A DNA stretch of 25,809 nucleotides from Chloroflexota bacterium (lineage in GTDB: Bacteria > Chloroflexota > Anaerolineae > UBA3071), in the NCBI GenBank assembly GCA_014383605.1, contig JACNHM010000355.1:1-25809 (forward strand). The letters run 5' to 3'. Made by a program: the position numbers and the translations under genes. The first letter of the stretch is position 1, and each line of letters begins with the position of its first letter. This document shows, one piece after another, positions 7,864 to 16,191 of the stretch. The notes under the pieces were generated by a model, which was given only the letters and a program-made list of their open reading frames with translations, was not told where the DNA came from and searched no databases.

Positions 7864-8100
7864 TCGCTCGCCGCATCTCGCCAAACCGGTGCTGTGGACG
7901 TTGTCCGCTTGCGGTGAGGTAGCGGGGCGGCGTGACAGTGGACGAGTCAGGGGCCGATGAAAGCGGTCATCCTTTGCGGCGTCGCCTCTCGCGTATAGGT
8001 CTCTGCCGGTGGTTGCGCACGTGCGCCTCGATCTCTGGCACGAGGGCGGTTACAGAATTCCTCCACCGTGGCCCGCAGTTGCTCGATCTCGCGCATCACG
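7864..8100. other. Convergent intergenic region with a possible 49-codon ORF
   Basis: No clear hairpin terminator was seen between these convergent genes. On the minus strand an ATG at 8096, 4 nt after the BtrH-like stop codon, opens 49 codons to a TGA at 7947, starting MREIEQLRATVEEF with a helix-like character. It could be a small coupled gene or a remnant of a longer C-terminus, but nothing recognisable supports it. Confidence 0.25.
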
Positions 8101-9120
8101 TCACCCGCGCACGAGTTCTCGCAGCCGGTCCCATGCTGCCTGCTCCAGGTCGGCGATCTCCAGCATCGGGGCTGTCGTTTCCGGCAGCACGGCGGCCGGG
8201 TCGTCGGCTTTCCATCCGGCCTTGAAGAACCTGGCCACAGCCTGCCAGCGATCGCCGATGTGCTGGAAGGCGTCGGCGCTCTCGTTCAGGCGTGCATCCC
8301 CGGTGATCTCGGCGGCCTCGCGCAGGAAGCGGCTGAACATGTAGCGGAAGATGCCGCCGCCCGTGCCGCCGACCGCATCAATGAAGACGAAGGTGTTGAA
8401 CAGCGTGAAGCGCAGGTCATCCTCGGTTAGCAGGTCGGGCCACTTGAGCGCTTCTTTGGCCGCTTTGCGGATGCCTTTGACACCGACGTTGCTGATGGGC
8501 GGTTCCAGCATGGCCTCCGCCTGTTCGGCGATGGCCTGGCGCACCTCGGCGGCCGCCGCCGGCCGCTTCTGGCGGAAGTCGAAGGTGTACCACTTGTGCT
8601 TGGGCGGGAAGGGCTTGTGGGTGGAGCCACGCGCTTGGGCCAGATCCTCCATGGCAATCGGGTGCAGCCCGTCGCGGTCGGCGATGAGCACCTGGCCTGT
8701 CTCCGCATCGTATCCACAGACGACGACGATGTGCCAGCCGAAATGGTAATCTTCCGGTAGGTCGAAGTAGGGCAGGAAGCCCATGTCGCACTGGATCATC
8801 GCCGGCTGGCCGGCATCGAGTATCTCCAGGAGCGTCCGCTCCGCCTTGCGGGCGCTGGCGGTGGTGTGCCACTCCACCACCACGCCGGTGCGCTGGCCGG
8901 CGACCTCCTCCATCAAGGGAGGCCTGAACCCGCCGCGCCCGCCCATGAAGGGGGGCTGCCCCTTGAAGTGCCAGTAGCTGAAACTCACCCCCGCGCCCAG
9001 CCCCAGCAACATCTCCTCGCTGATGTCGTAGTCGTTGTAAGCGTAGATGTGGCGCAGCGAGCCGGTGACGCAGTGGTGCGTCGTGAAATGTCGGAATCCC
9101 GGCAAGGGTCTGAGCGTCAT
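8101..9120 (-). CDS. BtrH_N / DUF4872 family protein (papain-like acyl/peptidyl transferase fold)
   Basis: This 339-residue protein resembles the family typed by butirosin BtrH: an N-terminal papain-like domain followed by a C-terminal helical DUF4872 domain (about 190-330). The early HHCVTGSLRHIY places the presumed nucleophile at C17, with WHIVVVCGYD (H130) and IADRD (D148) completing a plausible Cys-His-Asp triad. The SEEMLLGLGAGVSFSYW and GGRGGFRPPL segments are typical of the N-terminal domain. BtrH transfers an acyl group from a carrier protein to an aminoglycoside. Most relatives are uncharacterised, so the reaction here is unknown. The ATG at 9120 is preferred because GAGGG lies 7 nt upstream; a TTG at 9144 would overlap the preceding gene. 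It is the last gene of the operon, 10 nt after the DapA-Fae stop. Confidence 0.8.
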   Translation of the reverse strand: MTLRPLPGFRHFTTHHCVTGSLRHIYAYNDYDISEEMLLGLGAGVSFSYWHFKGQPPFMGGRGGFRPPLMEEVAGQRTGVVVEWHTTASARKAERTLLEILDAGQPAMIQCDMGFLPYFDLPEDYHFGWHIVVVCGYDAETGQVLIADRDGLHPIAMEDLAQARGSTHKPFPPKHKWYTFDFRQKRPAAAAEVRQAIAEQAEAMLEPPISNVGVKGIRKAAKEALKWPDLLTEDDLRFTLFNTFVFIDAVGGTGGGIFRYMFSRFLREAAEITGDARLNESADAFQHIGDRWQAVARFFKAGWKADDPAAVLPETTAPMLEIADLEQAAWDRLRELVRG

Positions 9121-9130
9121 GGCTGCGCCC

Positions 9131-10555
9131 TCACACTGAGCCAAACGCGGCGCCGATGGCCTGATCCGCGGCGCCCAGGACGGACTGGTAGAGGGCGTGG
9201 CGGTCCAGAGCCTTCGGATGCACCGCGGCCTGAACGATCATCACTTCCTCGTCCATGGCCGCGGCGGGGATCGTCTCCCGCTCCAGATGATCCACGATGG
9301 CCCGCGCCACGGCCGCCTGCGTGGGGCCGTAAACCATGTTGGCCTGGCGCAGGTTCTTTAGCTCGTTGGCGGGGATGATCAGCGTCGCCGGGCGCACGGT
9401 CAGGTTGGGCTCCAGGATGGTGGTCAGCGCCTCGAAGCTGTGGCGGGGGTAGGTGAGCTGGAAGGCGTAGATGTCGCCCAGCGGCCCCGTCTTGGCCCCG
9501 GCCACCACGTCCATCTGCACCCAGTTCAGCCCTTCGCCGGCGGCGCCCGTTCCCAACCGCAAACCTGCCTCTTGCGCCACTTGCGCGTCCAGGCCAATGG
9601 CTGCGAAGCGCGCCGCCAGAGGGCCGTCGGGCACGTGGAAGGTCACTTCGGGCGGCTCGATCTTGCCCAGCTTCTCCAGCTCCAGTTGGATCTCCGCCCG
9701 ATCCTCGTGCAGCAGCGCGCCGCCGACAGCTTTCAGCGGCCGCCGCGGCGGCCCCACTTTCACCCCCATCATGTTCAGTGCTGCCTTCACGGCCACGCCG
9801 CCACCGTAGCGACAGAAGATGCGGGAGAGCTTCTGCACGCTGCGCTGCAGTCGTCGCGCCTCTTCCAGATCGCCGCGCCGCACCGCTGCCAGCACCGCCT
9901 GCCACACCTCGGGGTAAACCTGAGCCGAGGCCAGGATCATGCCCGCGCAGCCGCCGGCCAGCGCCGGCAGCACCACCTCGTCATGACCAATAAGCACGTT
10001 GATGCGGTCGCCGGCGTATTCCAGGATCTCCATCGTGTAGGTCAGGTTGCCCGAGGAGTCCTTGAGCCCCACGACGTTGGGGATGTCGGCCAGGTCCTCG
10101 ACGACCTGGCGGGGCAGGACCGCGTCCACCACCTGGGGGATGTTGTAGAGGATGATGGGGATGTCCACGGCCGTGGCGATGTCGTGGAAGTGCTGGTAGA
10201 TGCCCTTGGGCGAGGGGTGCAGGAAGTAGGGGGTGACGACCAGGCAGGCGGTGGCCCCGGCGGCTTTAGCGTTGCGGGTCAACTCAATGGCCTGTCGCGT
10301 GCCCGCCGCTCCCGTGCCGGCGATCACCGGCTTCCCCTGCGCTTCCTCGACGGCGATCTCCACCAGCCGCTGCTGCTCGGCCACGGAGAGGTAGGGGAAC
10401 TCGCCCGTCGTGCCGCAGGGCACCAGCCCGTCCACGTGCGGCAGCGCCTGGCGGATCAGGCGGCGAAAGGCGGCCTCGTCCACCTCCTCCGTCTTGGTGA
10501 AGGGGGTGACCAGCGCCGGGTTGACGCCGGCGGGCTTAAATGGCTTGTCGGTCAT
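9131..10555 (-). CDS. DapA/NAL-family aldolase fused to a Fae-like domain
   Basis: This 474-residue protein is a fusion. Residues 1-300 form a DapA/N-acetylneuraminate-lyase barrel with CGTTGEFPYLS (T49, T50), Y137 in ILYNIP and Schiff-base K165 in VGLKDSSGN. The arginine that follows the tyrosine motif in true dihydrodipicolinate synthase is absent (YNIPQVVD), so lysine synthesis is unlikely and an aldolase on a 2-oxo acid is more likely. Residues about 337-471 match formaldehyde-activating enzyme, which condenses formaldehyde with tetrahydromethanopterin: the GAKTGPLG loop, ILEPNLTVRPATLIIP, LRQANMVYGPTQAAVARAI and the late VHPKALDRHALYQ. At the position of the conserved Fae histidine (His17 in Methylorubrum) the protein has Q347 in NWVQMDVV. 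The ATG at 10555 has AGGAGAG upstream; the same frame stays open further upstream to 11074, but that part is antisense shadow. It follows the TIM-barrel gene by 32 nt. Confidence 0.9.
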   Translation of the reverse strand: MTDKPFKPAGVNPALVTPFTKTEEVDEAAFRRLIRQALPHVDGLVPCGTTGEFPYLSVAEQQRLVEIAVEEAQGKPVIAGTGAAGTRQAIELTRNAKAAGATACLVVTPYFLHPSPKGIYQHFHDIATAVDIPIILYNIPQVVDAVLPRQVVEDLADIPNVVGLKDSSGNLTYTMEILEYAGDRINVLIGHDEVVLPALAGGCAGMILASAQVYPEVWQAVLAAVRRGDLEEARRLQRSVQKLSRIFCRYGGGVAVKAALNMMGVKVGPPRRPLKAVGGALLHEDRAEIQLELEKLGKIEPPEVTFHVPDGPLAARFAAIGLDAQVAQEAGLRLGTGAAGEGLNWVQMDVVAGAKTGPLGDIYAFQLTYPRHSFEALTTILEPNLTVRPATLIIPANELKNLRQANMVYGPTQAAVARAIVDHLERETIPAAAMDEEVMIVQAAVHPKALDRHALYQSVLGAADQAIGAAFGSV

Positions 10556-10587
10556 CACTCTCTCCTCATGGCAGAATCTTGATGTGT

Positions 10588-11541
10588 CTACACCTTCGGA
10601 ATGGCCAGGTCGTCTGCCCCCAACGCCGACATCGTCCCCTCGGGGAAGTTCTCCTGGATGATCTCGTGGATGATCTGGCAGAACTTCACCTTCTCCCTGG
10701 CCCACCAGGCCAGCATGTCCGGGCTGACGTATGGTTTGTACAAGGCGCCCGGCCCGGCGGCGCAGGCCGGCCCCGGCTCCATCTTGAAGTAGCATGGCGC
10801 ACAGAGACGCACCATCTCCGGCGCTTCGTAGAAACGGTTGAAGCCGCCGAAGCTCTCGGCGAGGTAGATGTGCAGGTCGAGGGGGATGTCCACGGCCTGG
10901 CGGATGGAGGCCAGTTGCGGCAGGCTGAGGTCGCCAATGGGGTTGAAGGTGCCGGCGCCCAGTTCCTGCAGCACGCGGCCGCCGGCGGCCGAGGCGTGCC
11001 CGGCGTAGATGCTGACCTTGAAGATCACGTCGGCGGGGATGTCGCCGTTGCGCTTCATTTGGTTGAAGAGCCACAGCAGCCCCTCGTCAATGCAGAGGAA
11101 GCCGCGGAAGCCGATCTCGATGCCCCGCATCACGTCGGCGATGACGGCGCGCAGTTGATCGGAGCCGCGGAAGCGCAGGCCGGATAAGCCTCCCTCCGGC
11201 GTGACCAGCTGACGGCCCACGTCCCAGGCGGAGCGAGGGCCAGGCGTGAGGATGACTTCCATGCGCGCTTCGGCGGCCATCTGGGCGAAGTCCCGAAGCT
11301 CGGCATCATCGAGCAGGGTGGCGCCCATGACCACGGAGATGAGGCGGTGAATGGGCATCTTGCGCTTCGTGGCTTCGTCAATGAGCGCCTCCAGCACCTG
11401 CGGCCGCTCCACGCCGGAAATCTCCATGCGGTACCAGGCCCCATCGGGGAAGCGCTTGCCGCTGGTGGGCAGATCGTAGGCATCGCGGCCGGGGATACCG
11501 CATTTTTCCATCAAGCGACTGACGTTGTCCAGGTTGTGCAT
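10588..11541 (-). CDS. TIM-barrel-like protein of unknown function (possibly peptidase-U32-like)
   Basis: I do not recognise this 317-residue protein with certainty. It has alternating hydrophobic strands and helices typical of a beta/alpha barrel: MPIHRLISVVMGATLL, MEVILTPGPRSAWD, FRGFLCIDEGLLWLF, VIFKVSIYAGHASA, LGAGTFNPIGDLSL and IPLDLHIYLAES. The late CAPCYFKMEPGPAC region is cysteine-rich and could bind metal. The overall look recalls U32 peptidase-type barrels. There is no signal peptide. The ATG at 11541 has an excellent AAAGGAGAG 5-8 nt upstream; the same frame extends to 11658 only through tandem-repeat sequence. It is the first gene of a three-gene operon with the DapA-Fae fusion and the BtrH-like protein, so a shared pathway is likely. 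Confidence 0.75.
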   Translation of the reverse strand: MHNLDNVSRLMEKCGIPGRDAYDLPTSGKRFPDGAWYRMEISGVERPQVLEALIDEATKRKMPIHRLISVVMGATLLDDAELRDFAQMAAEARMEVILTPGPRSAWDVGRQLVTPEGGLSGLRFRGSDQLRAVIADVMRGIEIGFRGFLCIDEGLLWLFNQMKRNGDIPADVIFKVSIYAGHASAAGGRVLQELGAGTFNPIGDLSLPQLASIRQAVDIPLDLHIYLAESFGGFNRFYEAPEMVRLCAPCYFKMEPGPACAAGPGALYKPYVSPDMLAWWAREKVKFCQIIHEIIQENFPEGTMSALGADDLAIPKV

Positions 11542-11560
11542 CTTTGCTCTCCTTTGCGGT

Positions 11561-11690
11561 TGGTGGATTGGTAAACTGGTAGACTGGTAATCTGGTAAAT
11601 TGGTAAACTGGGAAACCGTTAGATTGGCAAATCGGGGTAACGAGGCTCTAGACACCAATCTACCAATCTACCAATTTACCAGTGTACCAG
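11561..11690. repeat. Facing pair of 8-nt tandem arrays (TGGTARAY units)
   Basis: From 11561 to 11632 nine degenerate 8-mers follow one another (tggtggat, tggtaaac, tggtagac, tggtaatc and so on). At 11653-11690 the complement of the same unit runs in the opposite direction. A transcript would fold into a long imperfect hairpin. The array fills the gap between the Ca2+ ATPase stop and the leader of the TIM-barrel gene. A relative lies at 16521-16606. Confidence 0.8.
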
Positions 11691-11692
11691 CC

Positions 11693-14566
11693 TCAGACAG
11701 GCTCTTCCATCCGGAAGCGGAAGGCCTGCTCCGCCCGCCCGCGCACGAAGAACTTGGTGATCTCAGCAACGACGGCAGGGACCAGAAGCAGTGGCACGAC
11801 GACGCTCCACTCCCGCAGCCCCAACTGGGCCGTGTCGAAGATGGGGTCGAGGAAGGGGACATAGATCACCGCCAGCAGGATGACCAGCGAGGCGGCCACG
11901 GCGTACTGCATGATCCTGTTGCTGAAGGGGCCGATCTGCCAGAGGTTGTAGCGCTCGGAACGGGAGGTGTAGGCTCGCAACAACTCGGAAATGGACAGGG
12001 TGGCGAAAGCCATCGTCTGGGCGACATGCACGTTATCGGGGAACCAGCGCAGGCCGATCCGGAAGGCCAGCAGTGTGGCGGCAGTGATGGCCAGGCCCTG
12101 GATGACGATGCGCCACACCATCTCGCGGTTGATGACCGGCTCGTCGGGCGGGCGGGGCGGTCGCTTCATCACGTCGGGGTCGCCTTTCTCCAGTCCCAGC
12201 GCCAGCGCCGGTGCGCCGTCGGTGATCAGGTTGAGCACCAGAAGCTGAATGGCGGTCAGCGGCAGCGGCCAGTTCAGCAGCGTGGCCAGGAAGATGATCA
12301 GGACCTCCCCCACGTTGCAGGAGAGGAGGTAGAAGACGAACTTGCGGATGTTGGAGTAGATGACGCGGCCTTCTTCCACTGCCGAGACGATGGAGGCGTA
12401 GTTGTCGTCGGTGAGCACCATGTCCGCCGTCTCTTTGGCCACGTCGGTGCCGGTGATGCCCATGGCCACTCCGATGTCGGCCCGCTTCAGCGCCGGGGCG
12501 TCGTTCACGCCGTCGCCGGTCATGGCTACGATGTGGTTGTTGGCCCGCAGGGCTTCCACGATGCGCACCTTGTGCTGGGGTGAAACGCGAGCATACACAT
12601 CCACGTTAGCCGCCCGGCGGGTCAGTGTGTCGTCGTCCAGACCATCCAGTTCGCGGCCGGTCATCACCTCGCTGCTGGCCCGCAGCATGCCGATCTGCTC
12701 AGCGATGGCGCGGGCCGTGTCCGGATAATCGCCGGTGATCATCACCGTGCGGATGCCCGCTTCCCGTGCCATCTGCACCGCCGCCTTCACCTCCGATCGC
12801 GGCGGGTCTATCATGCCTGCCAGTCCGACGAAGACGAGGTCCCGCTCCACTGCCTCCGGCGTCGCCTCCGGCAGCGTGGGGAACACGTTGATGGCGAAGC
12901 CCAGCACCCGCAGGGCATCGGCGGCCAGGTCATGGTTCAGGTGATCCACGTGTTGCCGCGTCTTGCCGTCCAGGGGCTCCACACGCCCTTCTCGGTAGAT
13001 GTATCCGCACTGGTCGAGGATGACGTCAGGGCCCCCCTTGACGTAGGCGACGTAGAAGGTCTGGCCGTGGTTAATGGCCAGGCCCTTGGCCTTCAGCACC
13101 TCCAGCAGGTTGAGCCGCATCTGCTCGGTGAGCCTGTCCTCCTTGATCTCGTGGATGGTGCTCATGGCCTTGCGTTCGGAGTCGAAGGGCACCTCGGCCA
13201 CCCGCGGCAGGATGGTGGCCAGTTCGTCCTGGCGAACGCCCCCCTTGGTGGCCATGGTGATCAGCGCGCCCTCGGTGGGGTCGCCCACCATGCGCCAGGT
13301 GGGCACGCCGTTCATCTCGCCGCTGGGTTCCAGCATGGCATCGTTGCACTGCGCCGCCGCCCGCAGCAGCAAGTTCATTTCCGGCTTCTGCTGCGGATCA
13401 ATCTGCACCGGCTCCGGCAAAAAACTGGGGTTGTCGGGCCTGTAGTTGTCGGCGGTGATCTCATAGAAGGCACCTTCTGGCCGGTAGCCCTCGCCGGTGA
13501 CCTGGTAGATGTCCTCGGCAGTGACCATGCGCACGACGGTCATCTGGTTTTCGGTCAGGGTGCCGGTCTTGTCGGAGCAGATGGCCGTGGCCGAGCCCAG
13601 GGCCTCCACCGCCGGCAAACGGCGCAGCAGGGCGTTCCGACCGACCATGCGCTGCATCCCCAAGGCCAGGCAGATGGTGACCACGGCCGGCAACCCTTCG
13701 GGCACGGCGGCGATGGCCAGGCTGACGGCGGTGATGAACATCTCCAGCGGCTCCGAGCCGCGCAGCCAGCCGATGAGGAAGACCAGCGCACAGACGGCCA
13801 GCGCGCCCCAGCCCAGCGTCTTGCCCAGCCGATCCAGTTTCTTCTGCAGCGGCGTCGGCTCCTTTTCGTACGACTGGATCATGTCGGCGATGAGGCCGAG
13901 CTGGGTGTACATGGCCGTGTTGACCACCAGGCCCCGGCCGCGGCCGTAGGTGACCAGCGTGCCCGTATAGGCCATGTTCCTGCGGTCACCCAGCGGAATG
14001 TCCCGAGCGAACATGCCGGTGGCCTCTTTGCGCACCGGCTCCGATTCGCCGGTGAGCGAGGCCTCGTCAATGCGCAGGTTGATGGCTTCCAGCAGCCGCA
14101 GATCGGCGGGGAGGTAGTTGCCCGCCTCCAGCAGCACGATGTCGCCGCGCACCAGCTCACGGGCCGGAATCTTGAGACGATGCCCCCCCCGGATGACGTC
14201 CGCTTCGGGCGCGGCCATCTTTTGCAGTGCCGCCAGGGCCGCCTCAGCCTTCGATTCCTGCACCACGCCCAGCACGGCATTGAGAATGACGATGGTCAGG
14301 ATGGCCGCCGCCTCCACCCAGTCGCCCAGCAGCATGGAGACGAGGCTGGCGATGATGAGGATGATGACCAGGAAGTTCTTGAACTGATCGAGGAGCATGG
14401 CCCAGAAGCTCTGGCGCGGTTGCTCCTTCAGTTCGTTAGGGCCTTCTTCCGCCAGGCGCCGGGCGGCGTCTTCGGGGTTCAGACCGCGCTCGAAATGAGA
14501 ACGCAGGGCGGTGACGACGGCTTCGGGGGCTTGCGTGTGCCAGGCTTTGTTTGCTGTGACGTCCAT
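11693..14566 (-). CDS. SERCA-like Ca2+-transporting P-type ATPase
   Basis: At 957 residues this is a full-length P2-type cation ATPase that pumps Ca2+ (possibly Mn2+) out of the cytoplasm. The N-terminal cation-ATPase domain ([18 protein letters not shown]) is followed by M1-M2, the actuator loop with TGES, then M4 with [10 protein letters not shown] (about 287-296). The phosphorylated aspartate is D332 in [11 protein letters not shown], and the hinge TGDGVNDAP is near residue 680. The ion-binding residues of SERCA appear complete: PEGLP in M4, NVGEV in M5 (N and E), and NLITDG in M6 (N, T and D). This argues for two Ca2+ sites. The C-terminal cation-ATPase domain covers the last four membrane helices. 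It follows mgtE on the same strand but has its own strong promoter, so divalent-ion balance is the shared theme. The long plus-strand frame opposite is a shadow. Confidence 0.93.
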   Translation of the reverse strand: MDVTANKAWHTQAPEAVVTALRSHFERGLNPEDAARRLAEEGPNELKEQPRQSFWAMLLDQFKNFLVIILIIASLVSMLLGDWVEAAAILTIVILNAVLGVVQESKAEAALAALQKMAAPEADVIRGGHRLKIPARELVRGDIVLLEAGNYLPADLRLLEAINLRIDEASLTGESEPVRKEATGMFARDIPLGDRRNMAYTGTLVTYGRGRGLVVNTAMYTQLGLIADMIQSYEKEPTPLQKKLDRLGKTLGWGALAVCALVFLIGWLRGSEPLEMFITAVSLAIAAVPEGLPAVVTICLALGMQRMVGRNALLRRLPAVEALGSATAICSDKTGTLTENQMTVVRMVTAEDIYQVTGEGYRPEGAFYEITADNYRPDNPSFLPEPVQIDPQQKPEMNLLLRAAAQCNDAMLEPSGEMNGVPTWRMVGDPTEGALITMATKGGVRQDELATILPRVAEVPFDSERKAMSTIHEIKEDRLTEQMRLNLLEVLKAKGLAINHGQTFYVAYVKGGPDVILDQCGYIYREGRVEPLDGKTRQHVDHLNHDLAADALRVLGFAINVFPTLPEATPEAVERDLVFVGLAGMIDPPRSEVKAAVQMAREAGIRTVMITGDYPDTARAIAEQIGMLRASSEVMTGRELDGLDDDTLTRRAANVDVYARVSPQHKVRIVEALRANNHIVAMTGDGVNDAPALKRADIGVAMGITGTDVAKETADMVLTDDNYASIVSAVEEGRVIYSNIRKFVFYLLSCNVGEVLIIFLATLLNWPLPLTAIQLLVLNLITDGAPALALGLEKGDPDVMKRPPRPPDEPVINREMVWRIVIQGLAITAATLLAFRIGLRWFPDNVHVAQTMAFATLSISELLRAYTSRSERYNLWQIGPFSNRIMQYAVAASLVILLAVIYVPFLDPIFDTAQLGLREWSVVVPLLLVPAVVAEITKFFVRGRAEQAFRFRMEEPV

Positions 14567-14658
14567 GAATAAGCAACCTTCTCCCTTGGCTCAGATGCGC
14601 GAGGTAAGTTTCCGGTCTGTCGGAGCATTCAGTTCAGCCAGGAATGAGATGTCTCTGA

Positions 14659-14694
14659 CAGAGGAAAGCAAGGCCAGGAGACCTTGCCTTCTGT
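14659..14694 (-). other. 5'-terminal stem-loop in the Ca2+ ATPase leader
   Basis: The core stem GCAAGG/CCTTGC (14682-14687 with 14668-14673) is extended by imperfect pairing on both sides. The predicted transcript start near 14692 places this hairpin at the very 5' end of a leader of about 125 nt. It may protect the mRNA or regulate it. It does not fit a yybP-ykoY riboswitch pattern that I could recognise. Confidence 0.4.
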
Positions 14695-14699
14695 TTCAG

Positions 14700-14728
14700 A
14701 TTATACCCGCAATGCCACCTTCTGGCAA
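14700..14728 (-). promoter_or_regulatory. Sigma70-like promoter of the Ca2+ ATPase
   Basis: On the minus strand TTGCCA (14728-14723) and a perfect TATAAT (14705-14700) are separated by 17 nt. Confidence 0.75.
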
Positions 14729-14769
14729 GCGGCTGACCGGATACTTCCCTAAACGAGCATGCTTGAAAG

Positions 14770-14829
14770 CCAGTAGGGCAGGTCTCATACCCTGCCACTT
14801 GCGGCGGCTTTGGAAAGCCACCCTACCGG
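14770..14829. repeat. Y-shaped palindromic element between mgtE and the Ca2+ ATPase
   Basis: Outer arms ccagtaggg (14770-14778) and ccctaccgg (14821-14829) pair at 8 of 9 positions. Inside are two separate hairpins: GGCAGG/CCTGCC (14777-14782 with 14791-14796) and GGCTTT/AAAGCC (14806-14811 with 14814-14819). The layout matches the element at 19121-19215. It lies just downstream of mgtE and may end its transcript, though there is no T run. Confidence 0.55.
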
Positions 14830-14841
14830 CCCGGTACCTGA

Positions 14842-16191
14842 CTAGATGCGCAGGATGGCCCTGGCGATGGCCAGGTAAATGAACAGCCCCGTGGCATCCA
14901 CCAGCGTGCTCATCAGAGGCCCCGAGATCACCGTGGGATCAATCTTCAGGCGGGCGGCGATCAGCGGCAGCAGTGCGCCCACGGCGTTGGCCCACAATAC
15001 GATGGCCAGAAGCCCGCTGCTCACAGCCAGGGCCATCGGCACCGTCGTGCCCCAGGTCAGCGCCCGGATGAACCCCACCGCAGACATGGCCAGGCCCAGC
15101 AGGATGCCGGTGCGGGACTCGTGCCAAAACACCTTCAGCACGTCCCGCCAGTCCACGTCCCCCACGGCCAGGGCCCGGATGATGGTGGCCGTGGTCTGGG
15201 AACCGGCGTTACCGCCGGTGCCGATGAGCAAGGGGACAAAGAAGGCCAAGGCCACTTCTGCCGTCAGCAGCGGCTCGAAGTAGCGCATCACGTTGGCGGT
15301 GAGCGTGCCGGTGACGAAGAGCAACAACAGCCAGCCGACCCGTTTCCAGGCCACCTGCAGCACGGAGGTGTCCAGGTAACGCCGGTCCAGGGGCAGCGTA
15401 CCGCCCATGCGCTGGATGTCCTCGGTGGCCTCATCCTCCAGCACGTCCACCAGGTCGTCCACAGTGATGACGCCCAGGAGCCGATGGCTTTCGTCCACCA
15501 CCGGCAGGGTCATCGCGTCGTAGTGGGCCATGAGTTGGGCGCATTCCTCCTGGTCGGCGTCGGCCCGAATGTAGATGACATCGGCATCCATGACCTCGCT
15601 CAGCCGGGCCGCAGGCGGTGCTTTGATCAAGTCCAGCAGGCTGACCACGCCACAGAGGCGACCCTCTCCATCCACGACGAACAGGAAGTAGCCGGCCTCG
15701 GCTTCGGGGGCCCACTCCCGCACGGCGGCCAGAGCTGCGGTGGCGGTCATATGGCGCCGCAGGGCCAGGAACTCGGTGGTCATCAGGCCGCCGGCGCTGT
15801 CGTCGGGGAACACCAGCAGCGCCTGCACGCCGCCAGCGTCGGCCATCTGGGCCAGCGCTCCGGTCACCTGCGCCGGCAGCAGGTCGCCCAGAAGGTCGGC
15901 AGCCTCGTCGGAGGCCATCTCGTCCAGGATAGGGGCCAGGGTCTCCAGATCCAGGCGGCTGGCCAGCTCGGCAGCGTCCTCGTCCTCCAGCTCCTCCAGG
16001 ATGTCGGCGGCGTCTTCGACGCCCAGCCGGGGCAGGAGCATCTCCTGTTGGCCGAGGTGCAGTTCTTCGAAGACGTCGGCCTGATCGGGCGGGCGCAGCG
16101 TTGCGATGAGAGTGATGGCACCCGCCAGGTCGTCGCTTTCCAGGTAGGCGCGCACCTGCGCCAGCGTTTGGTCCAGCACTCGCTGCTCCAT
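14842..16191 (-). CDS. mgtE: Magnesium channel/transporter MgtE
   Basis: This 449-residue protein has the complete MgtE layout. Residues about 1-130 form the acidic N domain of helical repeats (ILEELEDEDAAELASRL, ILDEMASDEAADLLGDLL). Two CBS domains follow (about 130-255; MTTEFLALRRHMTATAAL and LPVVDESHRLLGVITVDDL), then a plug helix and five membrane helices (about 280-449). The conserved FFVPLLIGTGGNAGSQ and the pore STLVDATGLFIYL, whose aspartate binds Mg2+, are present. The cytoplasmic domains sense Mg2+ and close the channel when Mg2+ is high. The ATG at 16191 has a near-perfect AAGGAGG 6 nt upstream. A strong promoter at 16438-16466 gives a leader of about 240 nt. Confidence 0.95.
   Translation of the reverse strand: MEQRVLDQTLAQVRAYLESDDLAGAITLIATLRPPDQADVFEELHLGQQEMLLPRLGVEDAADILEELEDEDAAELASRLDLETLAPILDEMASDEAADLLGDLLPAQVTGALAQMADAGGVQALLVFPDDSAGGLMTTEFLALRRHMTATAALAAVREWAPEAEAGYFLFVVDGEGRLCGVVSLLDLIKAPPAARLSEVMDADVIYIRADADQEECAQLMAHYDAMTLPVVDESHRLLGVITVDDLVDVLEDEATEDIQRMGGTLPLDRRYLDTSVLQVAWKRVGWLLLLFVTGTLTANVMRYFEPLLTAEVALAFFVPLLIGTGGNAGSQTTATIIRALAVGDVDWRDVLKVFWHESRTGILLGLAMSAVGFIRALTWGTTVPMALAVSSGLLAIVLWANAVGALLPLIAARLKIDPTVISGPLMSTLVDATGLFIYLAIARAILRI

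Noticed and set aside
7957..7998. MKAVILCGVASRV reading, like the start of a nucleotidyltransferase
   Set aside because: It is stopped after 13 codons and neither other frame continues the family convincingly. It may be chance or a tiny remnant.
9131..10555. Dihydrodipicolinate synthase for lysine synthesis (dapA)
   Set aside because: The arginine after the YNIP motif is absent, the protein carries a large extra domain, and there are no lysine-pathway neighbours.
10556..11074. Upstream extension of the DapA-Fae frame to 11074
   Set aside because: The extension is arginine/proline-rich shadow of the TIM-barrel gene. The ATG at 10555 has a good ribosome site and begins the conserved barrel.
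11561..11690. CRISPR array
   Set aside because: Units are only 8 nt, contiguous, degenerate, and face in both directions. There are no spacers and no cas genes.
12932..14572. Long plus-strand frame of 546 codons
   Set aside because: It is antisense to the Ca2+ ATPase, which has complete P-type motifs. The translation is His/Gln/Gly-rich without domains.
14567..14692. yybP-ykoY Mn2+ riboswitch before the Ca2+ ATPase
   Set aside because: The leader has a 5' hairpin, but I could not find the paired L1/L3 core motifs.
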